A DNA stretch of 64,000 nucleotides from Sediminibacterium magnilacihabitans (GTDB lineage: Bacteria; Bacteroidota; Bacteroidia; Chitinophagales; Chitinophagaceae): the NCBI GenBank assembly GCA_002973575.1, contig PVEQ01000008.1:62001-126000 (forward strand). Reading direction: 5' to 3'. Below the pieces are notes generated by a model. The model searched no databases. It had not been told where the DNA came from and saw nothing but the letters and a program-made list of their open reading frames with translations. Of this stretch, positions 8,549 through 18,046 are shown piece by piece. A program made the translations under genes and the position numbers. The stretch's first letter is position 1. Each line of letters starts with the position of its first letter.

Positions 8549-9565
8549 ATGGCCGAACAGGTTACGATAAAAGATATCGCACGATTGCTGAATATCTCAC
8601 CTTCCACGGTGTCCAGGGCATTGAAATCGAGCCATGAGATCAACAAAGAAACACAAAGACTGGTAAAAGAAACCGCCGAGCGGCTTCATTACCGTCCGAA
8701 TATGGCCGCCCTGAGCCTGGTGAAAGCCAAGACCAAAACCATCGGTGTCATTGTTCCCAACCTGGGGTATTATGTTTTTTCCACCGCATTGCAGGGCATC
8801 GAAGACGCCGCTTCCAAAAGAGGATATACGGTGATCGCCTGCCAGTCGATGGAGCTGTACGAACGCGAGATAAAGAATACGCAGGATATGATGCGCAGCA
8901 GTGTGGATGGTATCATTTTATCACTGGCACAGCATACCAGAGACTACCGGCATATACTGGAATTGCAGCAAAGCGGTATGCCTGTGGTATTGTTTGATCG
9001 TATTGCCGATGAGTTGAACACTTCAAAAGTGATCGTTGATAATATGGCCGGCTCTTTCGGCGCCGTTGAACACCTCATTAAAATGGGTTGCCGCCGCATT
9101 GCTTATATCGGAGGCCCTTCGGAATTATCCATCAGCAGCCGCCGCAAAGAAGGCTACCGGCTCGCATTGGTAAAATACCATATCCCCATCGATGAACAAT
9201 TGGTGGTGTATTGTGAATTCAACCACGAGAAAAGTGTGAAAGCAATCACACAACTGCTTAAGCTGAAGAACCCGCCCGATGGTATTTTTACTTGCAGCGA
9301 CCGGCAGGCCATTGCAGCCATGGTGGCGGCACAGGCAAAGAAACTGCGCATTCCGGAAGACATTGCTATTGTGGGATTCAATGATGAACCGATCGTATCT
9401 ATCATGTCGCCCGCCCTTTCGAGTGTGCGGCAACCGGCTTTTGAAATGGGACAAATGGCTGCAGGGCTACTGATCGACCAGATTGAACAAGGTAAATCAT
9501 TCACCCCGCAAACCAAATTGTACACTACCAAACTTGTTAAGCGGGCTTCATCGAAAAGGAAATAA
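8549..9565 (+). CDS. LacI-family transcriptional regulator
   Basis: 338 residues with the LacI helix-turn-helix at residues 5-30 (TIKDIARLLNISPSTVSRAL), the hinge segment, and a periplasmic-binding-protein-like effector domain (TIGVIVPNLGYYVFSTALQG; GIFTCSDRQAIAAM; VGFNDEP). LacI proteins repress sugar-utilisation genes until a sugar ligand binds. It is convergent with kduI, 3 bp apart, which suggests but does not prove control of uronate catabolism. Confidence 0.95.
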   Translation: MAEQVTIKDIARLLNISPSTVSRALKSSHEINKETQRLVKETAERLHYRPNMAALSLVKAKTKTIGVIVPNLGYYVFSTALQGIEDAASKRGYTVIACQSMELYEREIKNTQDMMRSSVDGIILSLAQHTRDYRHILELQQSGMPVVLFDRIADELNTSKVIVDNMAGSFGAVEHLIKMGCRRIAYIGGPSELSISSRRKEGYRLALVKYHIPIDEQLVVYCEFNHEKSVKAITQLLKLKNPPDGIFTCSDRQAIAAMVAAQAKKLRIPEDIAIVGFNDEPIVSIMSPALSSVRQPAFEMGQMAAGLLIDQIEQGKSFTPQTKLYTTKLVKRASSKRK

Positions 9566-9568
9566 CGC

Positions 9569-10414
9569 TTAGCGGAGATGTTGAACTTCCAGTTTATCCA
9601 TATCGGTATAATCCTGGTTCTCTCCTGCCATTCCCCATATAAATGAATAGGACGCCGTTCCGGCTCCCGCATGTATGCTCCACTCGGGCGATACAACCGC
9701 CTGGTGGTTGTGCATGAATAAATGTCTTGTTTCTGTGGGCTCGCCCATGAGGTGCAATACCACCTGCTCTTCCGGCACGTCGAAATAGAAATACACTTCG
9801 TTGCGCCGCAAGTGTGTATGCGGCGGGATGGAGTTCCATACGCTGCCATTCAATAACTCCGTGAATCCCATCACCAACTGGCAGCTTTGTACGCGGCCCG
9901 GTAAAATATACTGGTAGATCTTGCGGTAATTGGAAGTCAGCGCATCGCCCAGCGTCAGCGGCGTGATGTCTGCTTTACGGATATGTGTTGTAGGATAAGC
10001 TGCAGCAGCCAATGCAGAATTGATATAGAACAAAGCGGGTGACTGTGCATCTGCACTCGCAAATACAACAGATTGCTTGCCTTTGCCTATATAAAGACCA
10101 TCTTTATTGTCCAGTTGATACGATTCGCCATCAACAGTTACCGTTCCTTTGCCGCCTACATTGATGATGCCAATCTCCCTTCTTTCAAGAAAATAATCGG
10201 CTTTGGTGAGCTCATGAAAAGCAGGCAGGCTCAGTTTTTCCTGAACAGGTTTTACACCCAGCACAATAAAACGGTCCTGCATGGAATAAGTAGCAGTGAT
10301 GGTATCTTTCTCAAATACTTTCTCTACAAGGAAAGCATTCCGCAACTGTGCGGTATCCATTTTCTTCACTTCCTCGGCGCTGCAGGAAGCCTGGTAACGA
10401 AACGAATGTGACAT
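9569..10414 (-). CDS. kduI: 5-dehydro-4-deoxy-D-glucuronate isomerase
   Basis: The ATG at 10414 gives 281 residues, close to the E. coli protein (278 as I recall); upstream in-frame ATGs would run into the divergent ABC gene. KduI converts 5-keto-4-deoxyuronate to 2,5-diketo-3-deoxygluconate in pectin and glycosaminoglycan breakdown. The metal-binding motif NSIPPHTHLRRNEVYFYFD (HxH...E) is present, and the end matches the family (GMAGENQDYTDMD). A cytoplasmic zinc cupin. No other uronate genes are in the window. Confidence 0.96.
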   Translation of the reverse strand: MSHSFRYQASCSAEEVKKMDTAQLRNAFLVEKVFEKDTITATYSMQDRFIVLGVKPVQEKLSLPAFHELTKADYFLERREIGIINVGGKGTVTVDGESYQLDNKDGLYIGKGKQSVVFASADAQSPALFYINSALAAAAYPTTHIRKADITPLTLGDALTSNYRKIYQYILPGRVQSCQLVMGFTELLNGSVWNSIPPHTHLRRNEVYFYFDVPEEQVVLHLMGEPTETRHLFMHNHQAVVSPEWSIHAGAGTASYSFIWGMAGENQDYTDMDKLEVQHLR

Positions 10415-10507
10415 ACCGCAAAGTACACCAATAAACCAGATTCGCACCCTTTCAGATACCGCAAACGTTTCCGGTGTCAATAACCTGGCGGGTTGTACCT
10501 TTAACCC

Positions 10508-11467
10508 ATGCATTTGCTCTCCGTATCTTCCCTCTATAAGCAACAAGGCAGTTTTGCATTAAAGGATATTTCTTTTCAGCAATTACCCTTCCAAAAGATC
10601 GCTATCGCCGGGGAAACGGGTTCCGGTAAAAGCACGCTGCTTAAGATCATAGCGGGACTGGTACAGCCCGATGGCGGGCAGGTATTGTTTGAAGGAAAGC
10701 GTGTAACAGGTCCTCTTGAACAACTGGTTCCGGGTCACCCCGGCATTGCTTATCTCTCGCAGCATTATGAGTTACGCAACAACTACCGCATGGAAGAGTT
10801 GCTGGAATATGCCAACAAGTTACCGGAAGAAAAAGCACAGGCATTGTACCGGCTCTGCCGCATCGATCACCTGCTGAAAAGAAAGAATGATCAATTATCG
10901 GGCGGAGAGAAACAACGCATTGCATTGGCAAAGCTGCTGACCCAAACGCCCAGGTTGTTGTTACTCGATGAACCCTTCTCCAACCTCGACCCCATTCACA
11001 AAAACATATTAAAGCGCGTATTGGAAGATATTGGCAAAGAATGGCAAATCACTTGCCTGCTCACTTCCCACGATCCGCTCGACACCTTATCCTGGGCCGA
11101 TGAGATCATTGCCATGAAAGATGGGCAGATCGTACAACAAGCGCCAGCAGAAGAAATATACCGTAACCCTCTAAACGATTATATAGCCGGGCTCTTTGGC
11201 AGTTACAACAGGTTCGACAAAACCGATGTTGTACTGTTCCCTTCGTTAAGTGCCTTGCCCATGAATGGGAAACCCCTTTACCTGCGCCCCGAACAATTCC
11301 GCATAGTAACTGCTGCTGATGCCGATGCCGTGAAAGGCGCCATACAACAGATCAGTTTTTGGGGAAGTTATTATGAAATACAGGTGCTCATAGGTCACAA
11401 GCAGGTAGTAGTAAAAACCATGCAGCCGCCAGACCCGCAACAGGAATGGCTTTACCTCTCGCTTTGA
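10508..11467 (+). CDS. ABC transporter ATP-binding protein (CysA/PotA-like) with C-terminal TOBE-like segment
   Basis: 319 residues. Walker A GETGSGKST near 37, Q-loop, signature LSGGEKQRIALAKLL near 137, Walker B LLLLDEPFSNLD near 160 and H-loop TSHDPLD. The last ~80 residues resemble a TOBE-type regulatory domain of import ATPases (GKPLYLRPEQFRIV). No permease or binding protein adjoins it, so the cargo is unknown. Its 3' end overlaps the convergent DUF2723 gene by 16 bp. Confidence 0.88.
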   Translation: MHLLSVSSLYKQQGSFALKDISFQQLPFQKIAIAGETGSGKSTLLKIIAGLVQPDGGQVLFEGKRVTGPLEQLVPGHPGIAYLSQHYELRNNYRMEELLEYANKLPEEKAQALYRLCRIDHLLKRKNDQLSGGEKQRIALAKLLTQTPRLLLLDEPFSNLDPIHKNILKRVLEDIGKEWQITCLLTSHDPLDTLSWADEIIAMKDGQIVQQAPAEEIYRNPLNDYIAGLFGSYNRFDKTDVVLFPSLSALPMNGKPLYLRPEQFRIVTAADADAVKGAIQQISFWGSYYEIQVLIGHKQVVVKTMQPPDPQQEWLYLSL

Positions 11468-14400
11468 GTTTTTAATTTGTTCAGTATCTCCAGCATGCGG
11501 CTGGCTTCCTGCCAATCGTATTGCAAACCATCGGCTTTTTCAGGAGCAAGTTGCTGGTAATAACGCAACTGTTCCTGTAAATCTTTTTTCAAAGAAGCCG
11601 TTACTTTCTGAATCAGCCGCGTGTCACCGGCACGATAACATGCATCGAGAAAATACATCGACTGCCGGTTGTGATCATTCCCCCTCGACACCATTCCGTA
11701 AGGAAAATTGTGTTCGTTTATCATCGTATCTGCCTTTTCCAATATTTTGATGGCATCCTGTTTCCGGTTTTTCCCGCAGAGATCGATGGCCAGCTCTGCC
11801 ATGGTACGACGGAGTAAGTTGAGCTGAAGGCGGTTTGGTTCATCAAAATAAACACCGGGTATTTGCGCATTACCCGAATTAAAATGATGCAAAACAATAT
11901 CCATGGCGCGATCGGTATTGATGGGTGATTGAAGTACTGGTACTAACTGATACACCATGCCTTCCTTGCGCAAATAATTGCCAAAACCCAGGTTATCGTA
12001 AGGTCCGGAAAAACAGATGGGTCGCTTCCATTGGTTGGCGGCAATGATATTCAATATGGCCAGATCGTTCTTGTACAGGTATCTCTTCGTAATTTCGAAA
12101 CGCATCTCTTTTTGTACACTGTCCGTTGCGTTCACTGTTCCATTCGCACGTACCAATTGTTCATTAACCGGAACCGAAAAACGGGTCACCGGTAAATTAA
12201 CATATCCCCTGTTATCGAGGTGACTATCATCTCCTAAATAATTTTTCATTACATCATACAGATCGTAATACCTGTCTTGCGGAAAACCTGGCTGTGGCTG
12301 ACAAATGGCCACATTTCGTTTTTCACCCAGTATCTGGTCTTTGGTCCAGATCACATCTACCGGCGCGCTCTGGTTGATCTTGTAACGTAACTGGTTGATG
12401 CACCAGTCGGCACTGATCAATGTAGTGATCACTACCCTTACATCGGGCCGGATGCCTTCCACTTCCTGCGCATACCATAATGGATAGGTATCGTTATCGG
12501 CAAAAGTGAATAAGATAGCATTAGGCGGACAACTCTCCAGGTAATTGCGCGCCATATCACGCGCCAATTGCTTTTGGCTCCTGTCGTGATCGTCCCACTC
12601 CTGCTGCGCCATCAACGCAGGAATACCCAGTAGTAATAAAATGGCGCCCAACGCAAGCGATTTACCATAACGTTGTTGCTTCAGCGCTTTATCGGTAAAA
12701 TACAAGACTCCCAATCCAATCCAAATGGCAAACGCATAGAATGAACCCACATAAGCATAATCCCTTTCGCGGGGCTGCATACCCGATTGGTTGATGTACA
12801 ATACAATACCTATCCCGGTAACCATAAAAAGCATCATCACCACAATAGCATGTTCGCTGTTCTTCTTGAAATGATAGAGCATGCCTATCAATCCCAATAT
12901 CAAAGGCAGGGCAAATAATTTGTTGTTGGCTTTGTTGTATTTCAGGCTATCAGGCATTGCGGACTGGTCTCCATAAAAAATATGATCGATGAAAGGTATG
13001 CCGGTAATCCAGTTGCCATCACGCACATTGTCTGTAAACAATCCCTGCGCATCGTTTTGCCGGCCACTGAAGTTCCAAAGGAAATAGCGCCAGTACATAT
13101 AGTAGTTCTGGTAACGGAGAAAAAATGAAAGATTGTCTACAAAACCAGGACTGCTATCATAACTGCCGTCTTTCAGTTTACGTGCACCCATGAACTGGGC
13201 GTAATAATCTGCGTGCGACTGTTCGTTGCTCATGTCCCACATGCGCGGAAAGATCATCTGGTCTTCCTGTGCGAATACAGGATATTCATTCTTGCCCACT
13301 TCTACATATTGCCCATGATTACCCTTGCCGTATTTTGTTGATCCTTCTTTGTAATCGATAGGACGGGCGGTGAATTTTTGTCCGTATAAAAGCGGAAAAT
13401 CGCCGTATTGCTCTCTTCCCAGGTAACCATATAGGCTCATGGGGTTATCTACATTGAACATATCCACACCAGGATCTGCATTGCTGCGTATCATGGTGGT
13501 AACATAAGGGCTGTATCCAAACAATATAAACACCATGCACCAGAGTCCCAGGTTGAGCATGGACCATTTCTTTTTATTGGCATAACGCAAAGCGGCCCAC
13601 ACGCCCACTGCTACCAGTATAAAGAAAAAAGTAAATCCCGAAAAGAATGGCAACCCCAGTGAATTCACAAAGAACAGATCGAAACTGCCGGCAGCTTTGA
13701 TGGAATACTGGATAACGCCTATCTGTACAAACAATTCCACTGCACAGCTTAGCAATAGGAAAACATATACGCTGCCAAAAAAGGCTTTTTGTTTTTTACC
13801 TATCCATTCTGCCAGGTACAGGCCTGCGATTACCAATAACGTACCGAGAAAAAACAAGCCGGCTACTGTTCCATCGAATGATTGTCCGTCTGGTGTTTCA
13901 CGTTGTGCCATGAACAAAGCCCCCAGTGTGGCCGCTATGCCGCCTATGCATACGATCCACAGAAAATATTTTTTAACCAGGCGATATTCAAACCGGTCTT
14001 TCCTTCTGAAATAATATACCATTACAATGGCCGGTATGTCCAGTATACTCAACAGGTGTACACCGATGGACATACCGATGAGGAAGAAAATAAAAACGAT
14101 CCACCTGTCGGCCTGCGGCTCATCGGCTCTCTCTTCCCATTTGCAAATGCACCAGAATACAATAGCTGTAAAAAAAGAACTCATGGCATATACTTCCCCT
14201 TCCACGGCGCTGAACCAGAACGAATCGGAAAAAGTAAAAGCCAGGGCGCCCACTACCCCCGCGCCCATAATGGAAATGAGCTGCGTGTTGTTAAGCGTTG
14301 GGGAATTACGCAACAATAATCTTTTGGCCATATGCGTGATGGTCCAGAATAAGAAAAGGATGGTGAACCCGCTGGCCAGCGCGCTCATGCAGTTGACGGC

Positions 14401-14628
14401 TTTGGCAGCATTGAGCGGATGATCTCCGAATGCCACAATGAACAACCTGCCCAAGAGCACGAACAGCGGCGCGCCCGGCGGATGCGGTATCTGCACTTTG
14501 AAACAGCAGCTTACAAATTCGCCGCAATCCCAAAAACTACCTCCTGCTTCTATTGTAAGCAGGTACACCATACAGGCGATCAGGCACACGACCCACCCTG
14601 TGATATTATTCACTGTTTTAAAATTCAT
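11452..14628 (-). CDS. DUF2723 / GT117 multi-spanning membrane glycosyltransferase-like protein
   Basis: 1058 residues with about twelve membrane spans in the first ~650 residues and a soluble C-terminal region. The N-terminal part (YLLTIEAGGSFWDCGEFV, PPGAPLF) is diagnostic of DUF2723, the family of human TMEM260, which transfers mannose to proteins and is classed as GT117. The early Asp/Glu (WDCGE) matches the catalytic acidic pair of lipid-linked-sugar transferases of the GT-C fold. The protein sits in the inner membrane and probably glycosylates exported proteins (inference). It lies downstream of the M56/BlaI pair. Confidence 0.88.
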   Translation of the reverse strand: MNFKTVNNITGWVVCLIACMVYLLTIEAGGSFWDCGEFVSCCFKVQIPHPPGAPLFVLLGRLFIVAFGDHPLNAAKAVNCMSALASGFTILFLFWTITHMAKRLLLRNSPTLNNTQLISIMGAGVVGALAFTFSDSFWFSAVEGEVYAMSSFFTAIVFWCICKWEERADEPQADRWIVFIFFLIGMSIGVHLLSILDIPAIVMVYYFRRKDRFEYRLVKKYFLWIVCIGGIAATLGALFMAQRETPDGQSFDGTVAGLFFLGTLLVIAGLYLAEWIGKKQKAFFGSVYVFLLLSCAVELFVQIGVIQYSIKAAGSFDLFFVNSLGLPFFSGFTFFFILVAVGVWAALRYANKKKWSMLNLGLWCMVFILFGYSPYVTTMIRSNADPGVDMFNVDNPMSLYGYLGREQYGDFPLLYGQKFTARPIDYKEGSTKYGKGNHGQYVEVGKNEYPVFAQEDQMIFPRMWDMSNEQSHADYYAQFMGARKLKDGSYDSSPGFVDNLSFFLRYQNYYMYWRYFLWNFSGRQNDAQGLFTDNVRDGNWITGIPFIDHIFYGDQSAMPDSLKYNKANNKLFALPLILGLIGMLYHFKKNSEHAIVVMMLFMVTGIGIVLYINQSGMQPRERDYAYVGSFYAFAIWIGLGVLYFTDKALKQQRYGKSLALGAILLLLGIPALMAQQEWDDHDRSQKQLARDMARNYLESCPPNAILFTFADNDTYPLWYAQEVEGIRPDVRVVITTLISADWCINQLRYKINQSAPVDVIWTKDQILGEKRNVAICQPQPGFPQDRYYDLYDVMKNYLGDDSHLDNRGYVNLPVTRFSVPVNEQLVRANGTVNATDSVQKEMRFEITKRYLYKNDLAILNIIAANQWKRPICFSGPYDNLGFGNYLRKEGMVYQLVPVLQSPINTDRAMDIVLHHFNSGNAQIPGVYFDEPNRLQLNLLRRTMAELAIDLCGKNRKQDAIKILEKADTMINEHNFPYGMVSRGNDHNRQSMYFLDACYRAGDTRLIQKVTASLKKDLQEQLRYYQQLAPEKADGLQYDWQEASRMLEILNKLKTQSER

Positions 14629-14661
14629 TCCGGATTTTGTTTGTGTTAAAGAAACCCCTGT

Positions 14662-15933
14662 TTAATGCCCCCTGTTTATGATCTTTTCTTGTTTGATGAG
14701 GGTTTGGTCTTTTGCTTTCTGATCGTATCCGTTTCCCTGCGCCAACCTTACCTGTTGCATACCGGCATTCGCAATATGAATGGCTATTTCAACAGCAAAA
14801 CGTTGCGGCGAAAGCGTGGTATCGATCGTGAACCGGATGGCATTACCCGGCAAGTTGGCATATCCGTGTTGTTCCAATAATGTCTTGAGCCTGTCTTTTT
14901 CTTTGCTCATCAATCCCAGGCTCAACGCAGCGCCAGGTTTGAGCAGGCAATTCCGTTGATCTTCTTTGACGATGGTTTCCACACGCGCATCGTTGATACG
15001 ATAAGTGAGTGATGATAAATTGTATTGTTCCCCATCTGCTTTTTTGATGCTGTGTTTACCTGATGTTTGCCCGAAAGCAACTGCCAGCATCACGATCAGG
15101 GGCAGTACCACAGCGAATTTCAGCAGGTGAATACCGGCCGTACGATCGCGGTTCATCATTTCTATCCTTTTTTTCAACGAAGGGAAGAGAAAGGGACTGG
15201 CCAGTTGAAATCCATGGTTCTCCCTCGCTACTTTTAAAAGCAGGTATTGGTACCCTTTACGGTTATGCCCCTCCTGCAACACCTGCTCATCTGCAATGAA
15301 TTCCAGGTTTTGCTTGGCCGCCTGCCTGATGAGCCAGGCGAATGGATTGAACCAGTTGATGATGCATATCCATTCCATCAGCAGTACGTCTATCGTATGC
15401 TTTTGTTGTACATGCACCAGTTCGTGACGGATGATCTTTTCAAATTCTTCTTCATTGTACAAATGCCTGTTCAGGTAAACGTGGTTGCCGAATGAAAAGG
15501 GCGACTGTTCGTTGGGTAACTGGTAAAATGCATATTGCCCTTCATGCAGTAACGGCGCAGAACGACGCAATTTTTTCAATGAAATCAATTGTATCAGCAT
15601 CCGCACCAGCATAACCAGTGATCCTGCCAGGAATACCGGCAGTATTACCTCCCACAAAGCCATGTGCTCCGGCGCAGCTGATGCCGTTGCGATGGCGGCC
15701 TGGTCTTTCTCCAGCGAAAACTGCCTGATGAATGTAACTGCCGCCGAAGGCTGGTCAGACATCAGCGCATCTACCGGTAACAACGGAATGATAAAAGCCA
15801 GCGAAGTAGCCAGCAAAAGAAAATACCGGTTCCATTTATAGTACGTCAGCGGACGCAGCAACCAATAATAAAACAGGTACACCACTCCCAAACAGAGTGA
15901 GGCTTTGATCAGGTAATCAAACAACTGTGACAT
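14662..15933 (-). CDS. M56-family metallopeptidase, BlaR1-like
   Basis: 423 residues. Three N-terminal membrane spans, then the zinc motif HELVHVQQKH (HExxH) near residue 166 and an acidic ligand further on (EFIADEQVL), a fourth span near 270-290, and a periplasmic C-terminal region of about 130 residues. BlaR1 proteins sense a signal and cause cleavage of BlaI. The penicillin-binding sensor domain is missing here, so the signal is unknown. The regulator gene blaI lies 23 bp upstream in the same operon. Confidence 0.92.
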   Translation of the reverse strand: MSQLFDYLIKASLCLGVVYLFYYWLLRPLTYYKWNRYFLLLATSLAFIIPLLPVDALMSDQPSAAVTFIRQFSLEKDQAAIATASAAPEHMALWEVILPVFLAGSLVMLVRMLIQLISLKKLRRSAPLLHEGQYAFYQLPNEQSPFSFGNHVYLNRHLYNEEEFEKIIRHELVHVQQKHTIDVLLMEWICIINWFNPFAWLIRQAAKQNLEFIADEQVLQEGHNRKGYQYLLLKVARENHGFQLASPFLFPSLKKRIEMMNRDRTAGIHLLKFAVVLPLIVMLAVAFGQTSGKHSIKKADGEQYNLSSLTYRINDARVETIVKEDQRNCLLKPGAALSLGLMSKEKDRLKTLLEQHGYANLPGNAIRFTIDTTLSPQRFAVEIAIHIANAGMQQVRLAQGNGYDQKAKDQTLIKQEKIINRGH

Positions 15934-15956
15934 AATCGCTGTTTTGACTTTTGATT

Positions 15957-16322
15957 TTATTTCTTCTCAATCATTTCAATGAGCTCCTGCAATTCTTTTG
16001 GTTTGAGCTTTTTTTGTTTGATGAAAAAGCTGACCATGTCCTTATAGGAATTATTGAAATAACTTTTTGCAAAACCCTGCATGAGCTTTTGCTTATAAAT
16101 TTCTTCTGATACCTGCGGGGTATAGAGATAGGTATTCCCCATCAGCCGGCTGCCTACATAACCTTTCTTCTCCAGGTTTTTGATGGTGGAAGCCAGGGTA
16201 GTATACGGCGGTTTGGGGTCTGGCATGTATTCTAGGAATGCCTTGGTGGTATTCTCGCCTGCGCTCCAGATAGCCTGCATCACTTCTTCTTCCTGTTTGG
16301 TTAATTTTTCCATACCCTGCAA
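15957..16322 (-). CDS. BlaI/MecI/CopY-family transcriptional repressor
   Basis: 121 residues with the typical winged-helix: LTKQEEEVMQAIWSAGENTT, then YTTLASTIKNLEKKGYV and a C-terminal dimerisation helix pair. BlaI dimers repress their own operon and are inactivated by the partner M56 protease encoded just downstream. The operator candidates lie just before its start. Start ATG is at 16322. Confidence 0.94.
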   Translation of the reverse strand: MQGMEKLTKQEEEVMQAIWSAGENTTKAFLEYMPDPKPPYTTLASTIKNLEKKGYVGSRLMGNTYLYTPQVSEEIYKQKLMQGFAKSYFNNSYKDMVSFFIKQKKLKPKELQELIEMIEKK

Positions 16323-16323
16323 A

Positions 16324-16360
16324 TTACGATTGTTTCGTAAATCTACGAAATTTTCGTAAA
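16324..16360 (-). promoter_or_regulatory. Array of TTACGA/TCGTAA half-sites, probable BlaI operator
   Basis: Immediately upstream of blaI. TTTCGTA (16333-16339) and TACGAAA (16344-16350) form a perfect 7-bp inverted repeat around AATC. TTACGA at 16324-16329 pairs with TCGTAA at 16335-16340, and TTTTCGTAAA follows at 16351-16360. BlaI-family repressors bind dyads at their own promoter. Binding has not been shown. Confidence 0.65.
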
Positions 16361-16390
16361 CATCAAAATCTTTTTAACTTTCTTTTCACC

Positions 16391-16538
16391 CGTCATCCTG
16401 AGCGAGCGAAGAACGTCATCCTGAGCGAGCGAAGCGAGTCGAAGGACCTGCTGAACAATCGGGCAGATCCCTCGGCTGCGCTCGGGATGACGAACGCAAG
16501 GCGCTCGGGATGACGTACGAGAGGCGCTCGGGATGACG
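16391..16538. repeat. Dispersed palindromic repeat, copy 1, with tandem reiteration
   Basis: A family of ~80-bp repeats beginning CGTCATCCTGAGCGAGCGAA and ending CGCTCGGGATGACG, whose ends are complementary so the whole element can fold as a long imperfect hairpin. In this copy the first 23 bp is partly duplicated and the end GCGCTCGGGATGACG occurs three times at a 23-bp spacing. It lies between blaI and ung. It is not a CRISPR array, having no unique spacers. Confidence 0.9.
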
Positions 16539-16578
16539 ATGTGTTTTAGTATTTTCGTGTAAGACAGACTGTAGACCT

Positions 16579-17253
16579 ATGGACGTTAAAATTGAGCCCA
16601 GTTGGAAGGAGGTATTGAAACAGGAATTCACCAAGCCTTATTTCCTGCAGGTGACCACCCACCTGAAAACAGAAAGAGCTACCGGCGCGGTGATCTATCC
16701 GCCCGGCTCCCTCATTTTCAATGCATTCGAACAAACACCTTTCGATCAGCTTAAAGTGGTAATACTTGGCCAGGACCCTTATCACGGGCCGGGACAGGCG
16801 CATGGACTCAGCTTTTCCGTTCCCGATGGCGTTCATCCCCCGCCTTCACTGGTTAACATTTATAAAGAGTTGAACCGCGACATCGGCATGCCCATCCCTT
16901 CCACCGGCAATCTTACCAAATGGGCAAAACAGGGTGTATTATTATTGAACGCGGTATTAACCGTGCGTGCCAATGAACCTGCCAGCCATTCCAAGATTGG
17001 GTGGATGGATTTTACCGATGCAGTCATCCGTAAGATATCGCAGGAGAAAAAAGGGGTTGTGTTTTTATTATGGGGCCGCTTTGCACAGGAAAAACAGGTA
17101 TTGATCGATGAGACCAAACACTCGGTGCTCAAGGCAGCACACCCATCGCCATTCAGCGCCGACAAAGGTTTTTTTGGCTGCAAACATTTCAGCAGAACCA
17201 ATGAAATATTGACCAAAGAAGGATTGGAACCTATTGACTGGAATCCCGCATGA
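16579..17253 (+). CDS. ung: Uracil-DNA glycosylase, family 1
   Basis: 224 residues. Ung removes uracil from DNA at the start of base excision repair. Visible motifs are the water-activating GQDPYHG near residue 63, [17 protein letters not shown] (uracil pocket), and HPSPFS near 187, all in the expected order and spacing. Length equals the family's usual size. Start ATG at 16579, after the repeat cluster. Confidence 0.98.
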   Translation: MDVKIEPSWKEVLKQEFTKPYFLQVTTHLKTERATGAVIYPPGSLIFNAFEQTPFDQLKVVILGQDPYHGPGQAHGLSFSVPDGVHPPPSLVNIYKELNRDIGMPIPSTGNLTKWAKQGVLLLNAVLTVRANEPASHSKIGWMDFTDAVIRKISQEKKGVVFLLWGRFAQEKQVLIDETKHSVLKAAHPSPFSADKGFFGCKHFSRTNEILTKEGLEPIDWNPA

Positions 17254-17278
17254 TGATCTTATCGTAATATTGTCATTC

Positions 17279-18046
17279 ATGAGTACGCATTCAAAGAAAA
17301 ACAGGTATCCGTTTTACATACAGGTATTCGCCCGCATCTGGGCCGCCTGGGCATTGGTATTGTTTATCATCACCATGTTCATGGCCATGGTCTTTTACCT
17401 TCCCTGCTTTTTCCTGCAAGAACCTCTCAAAGCCAGGTGGCACAGGCGTGTATCCAGGGGATGGATGCGTGTATTCCTGTTTTTGATCGGCTGTCCTTTG
17501 AAAGTAAAAGGGGAATCACAATTTCAAAAAGGGCAGAATTATATCGTGGTATGCAACCACAACAGCCTCATGGATGTACCGGTAAGCACACCGTTTATGC
17601 CACAGGCCAATAAAACCATTGCCAAAAAAAGCTTTACACGCGTTCCTGTATTCGGATGGATCTATTCTTTCGGCAGCGTGCTGGTAGATCGCAACAATGA
17701 TGAGAGCCGCCGCAAAAGCTATGAAGCCATGAAGCAGGTGTTGCAAACCGGTCTCGATATGGTCATTTATCCTGAAGGAACGCGCAACAAAACCGGGAAC
17801 CCGTTGAAAAGTTTTTATGATGGCGCTTTCAAATTATCCGTCGACACCGGCAAACCCATCATCCCTGCCATACTCTTGTATACCGGTAAAGTATTACCCG
17901 CAGATCAATTTTTCTTCCTCCTGCCCCATCACCTCGAAATGCATTTCCTGCCCCCGGTGCAATCTGCAAACAATGATGCAAAAGCATTGAAAGAACAGGT
18001 ATTTCAACAGATGTGGCAATACCTCGAATCGCAAGGAAATCAATAA
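17279..18046 (+). CDS. 1-acyl-sn-glycerol-3-phosphate acyltransferase
   Basis: 255 residues from the ATG at 17279, which avoids the overlap with ung that the longer frame has. An N-terminal membrane segment (WALVLFIITMFMAMVFYLP) precedes the catalytic HX4D motif NHNSLMD and the substrate motif PEGTRNK. PlsC-type enzymes make phosphatidic acid at the inner membrane. It overlaps the convergent LptD gene by 7 bp. Confidence 0.93.
   Translation: MSTHSKKNRYPFYIQVFARIWAAWALVLFIITMFMAMVFYLPCFFLQEPLKARWHRRVSRGWMRVFLFLIGCPLKVKGESQFQKGQNYIVVCNHNSLMDVPVSTPFMPQANKTIAKKSFTRVPVFGWIYSFGSVLVDRNNDESRRKSYEAMKQVLQTGLDMVIYPEGTRNKTGNPLKSFYDGAFKLSVDTGKPIIPAILLYTGKVLPADQFFFLLPHHLEMHFLPPVQSANNDAKALKEQVFQQMWQYLESQGNQ

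Noticed and set aside
10415..10546. Upstream extension of kduI to 10546
   Set aside because: It would overlap the divergent ABC gene and add residues not seen in the KduI family; ATG 10414 gives the usual length.
16391..16538. CRISPR-like spaced repeats upstream of ung
   Set aside because: The reiterated 15-mers are parts of one dispersed palindromic repeat; there are no unique spacers of regular size and no cas genes.
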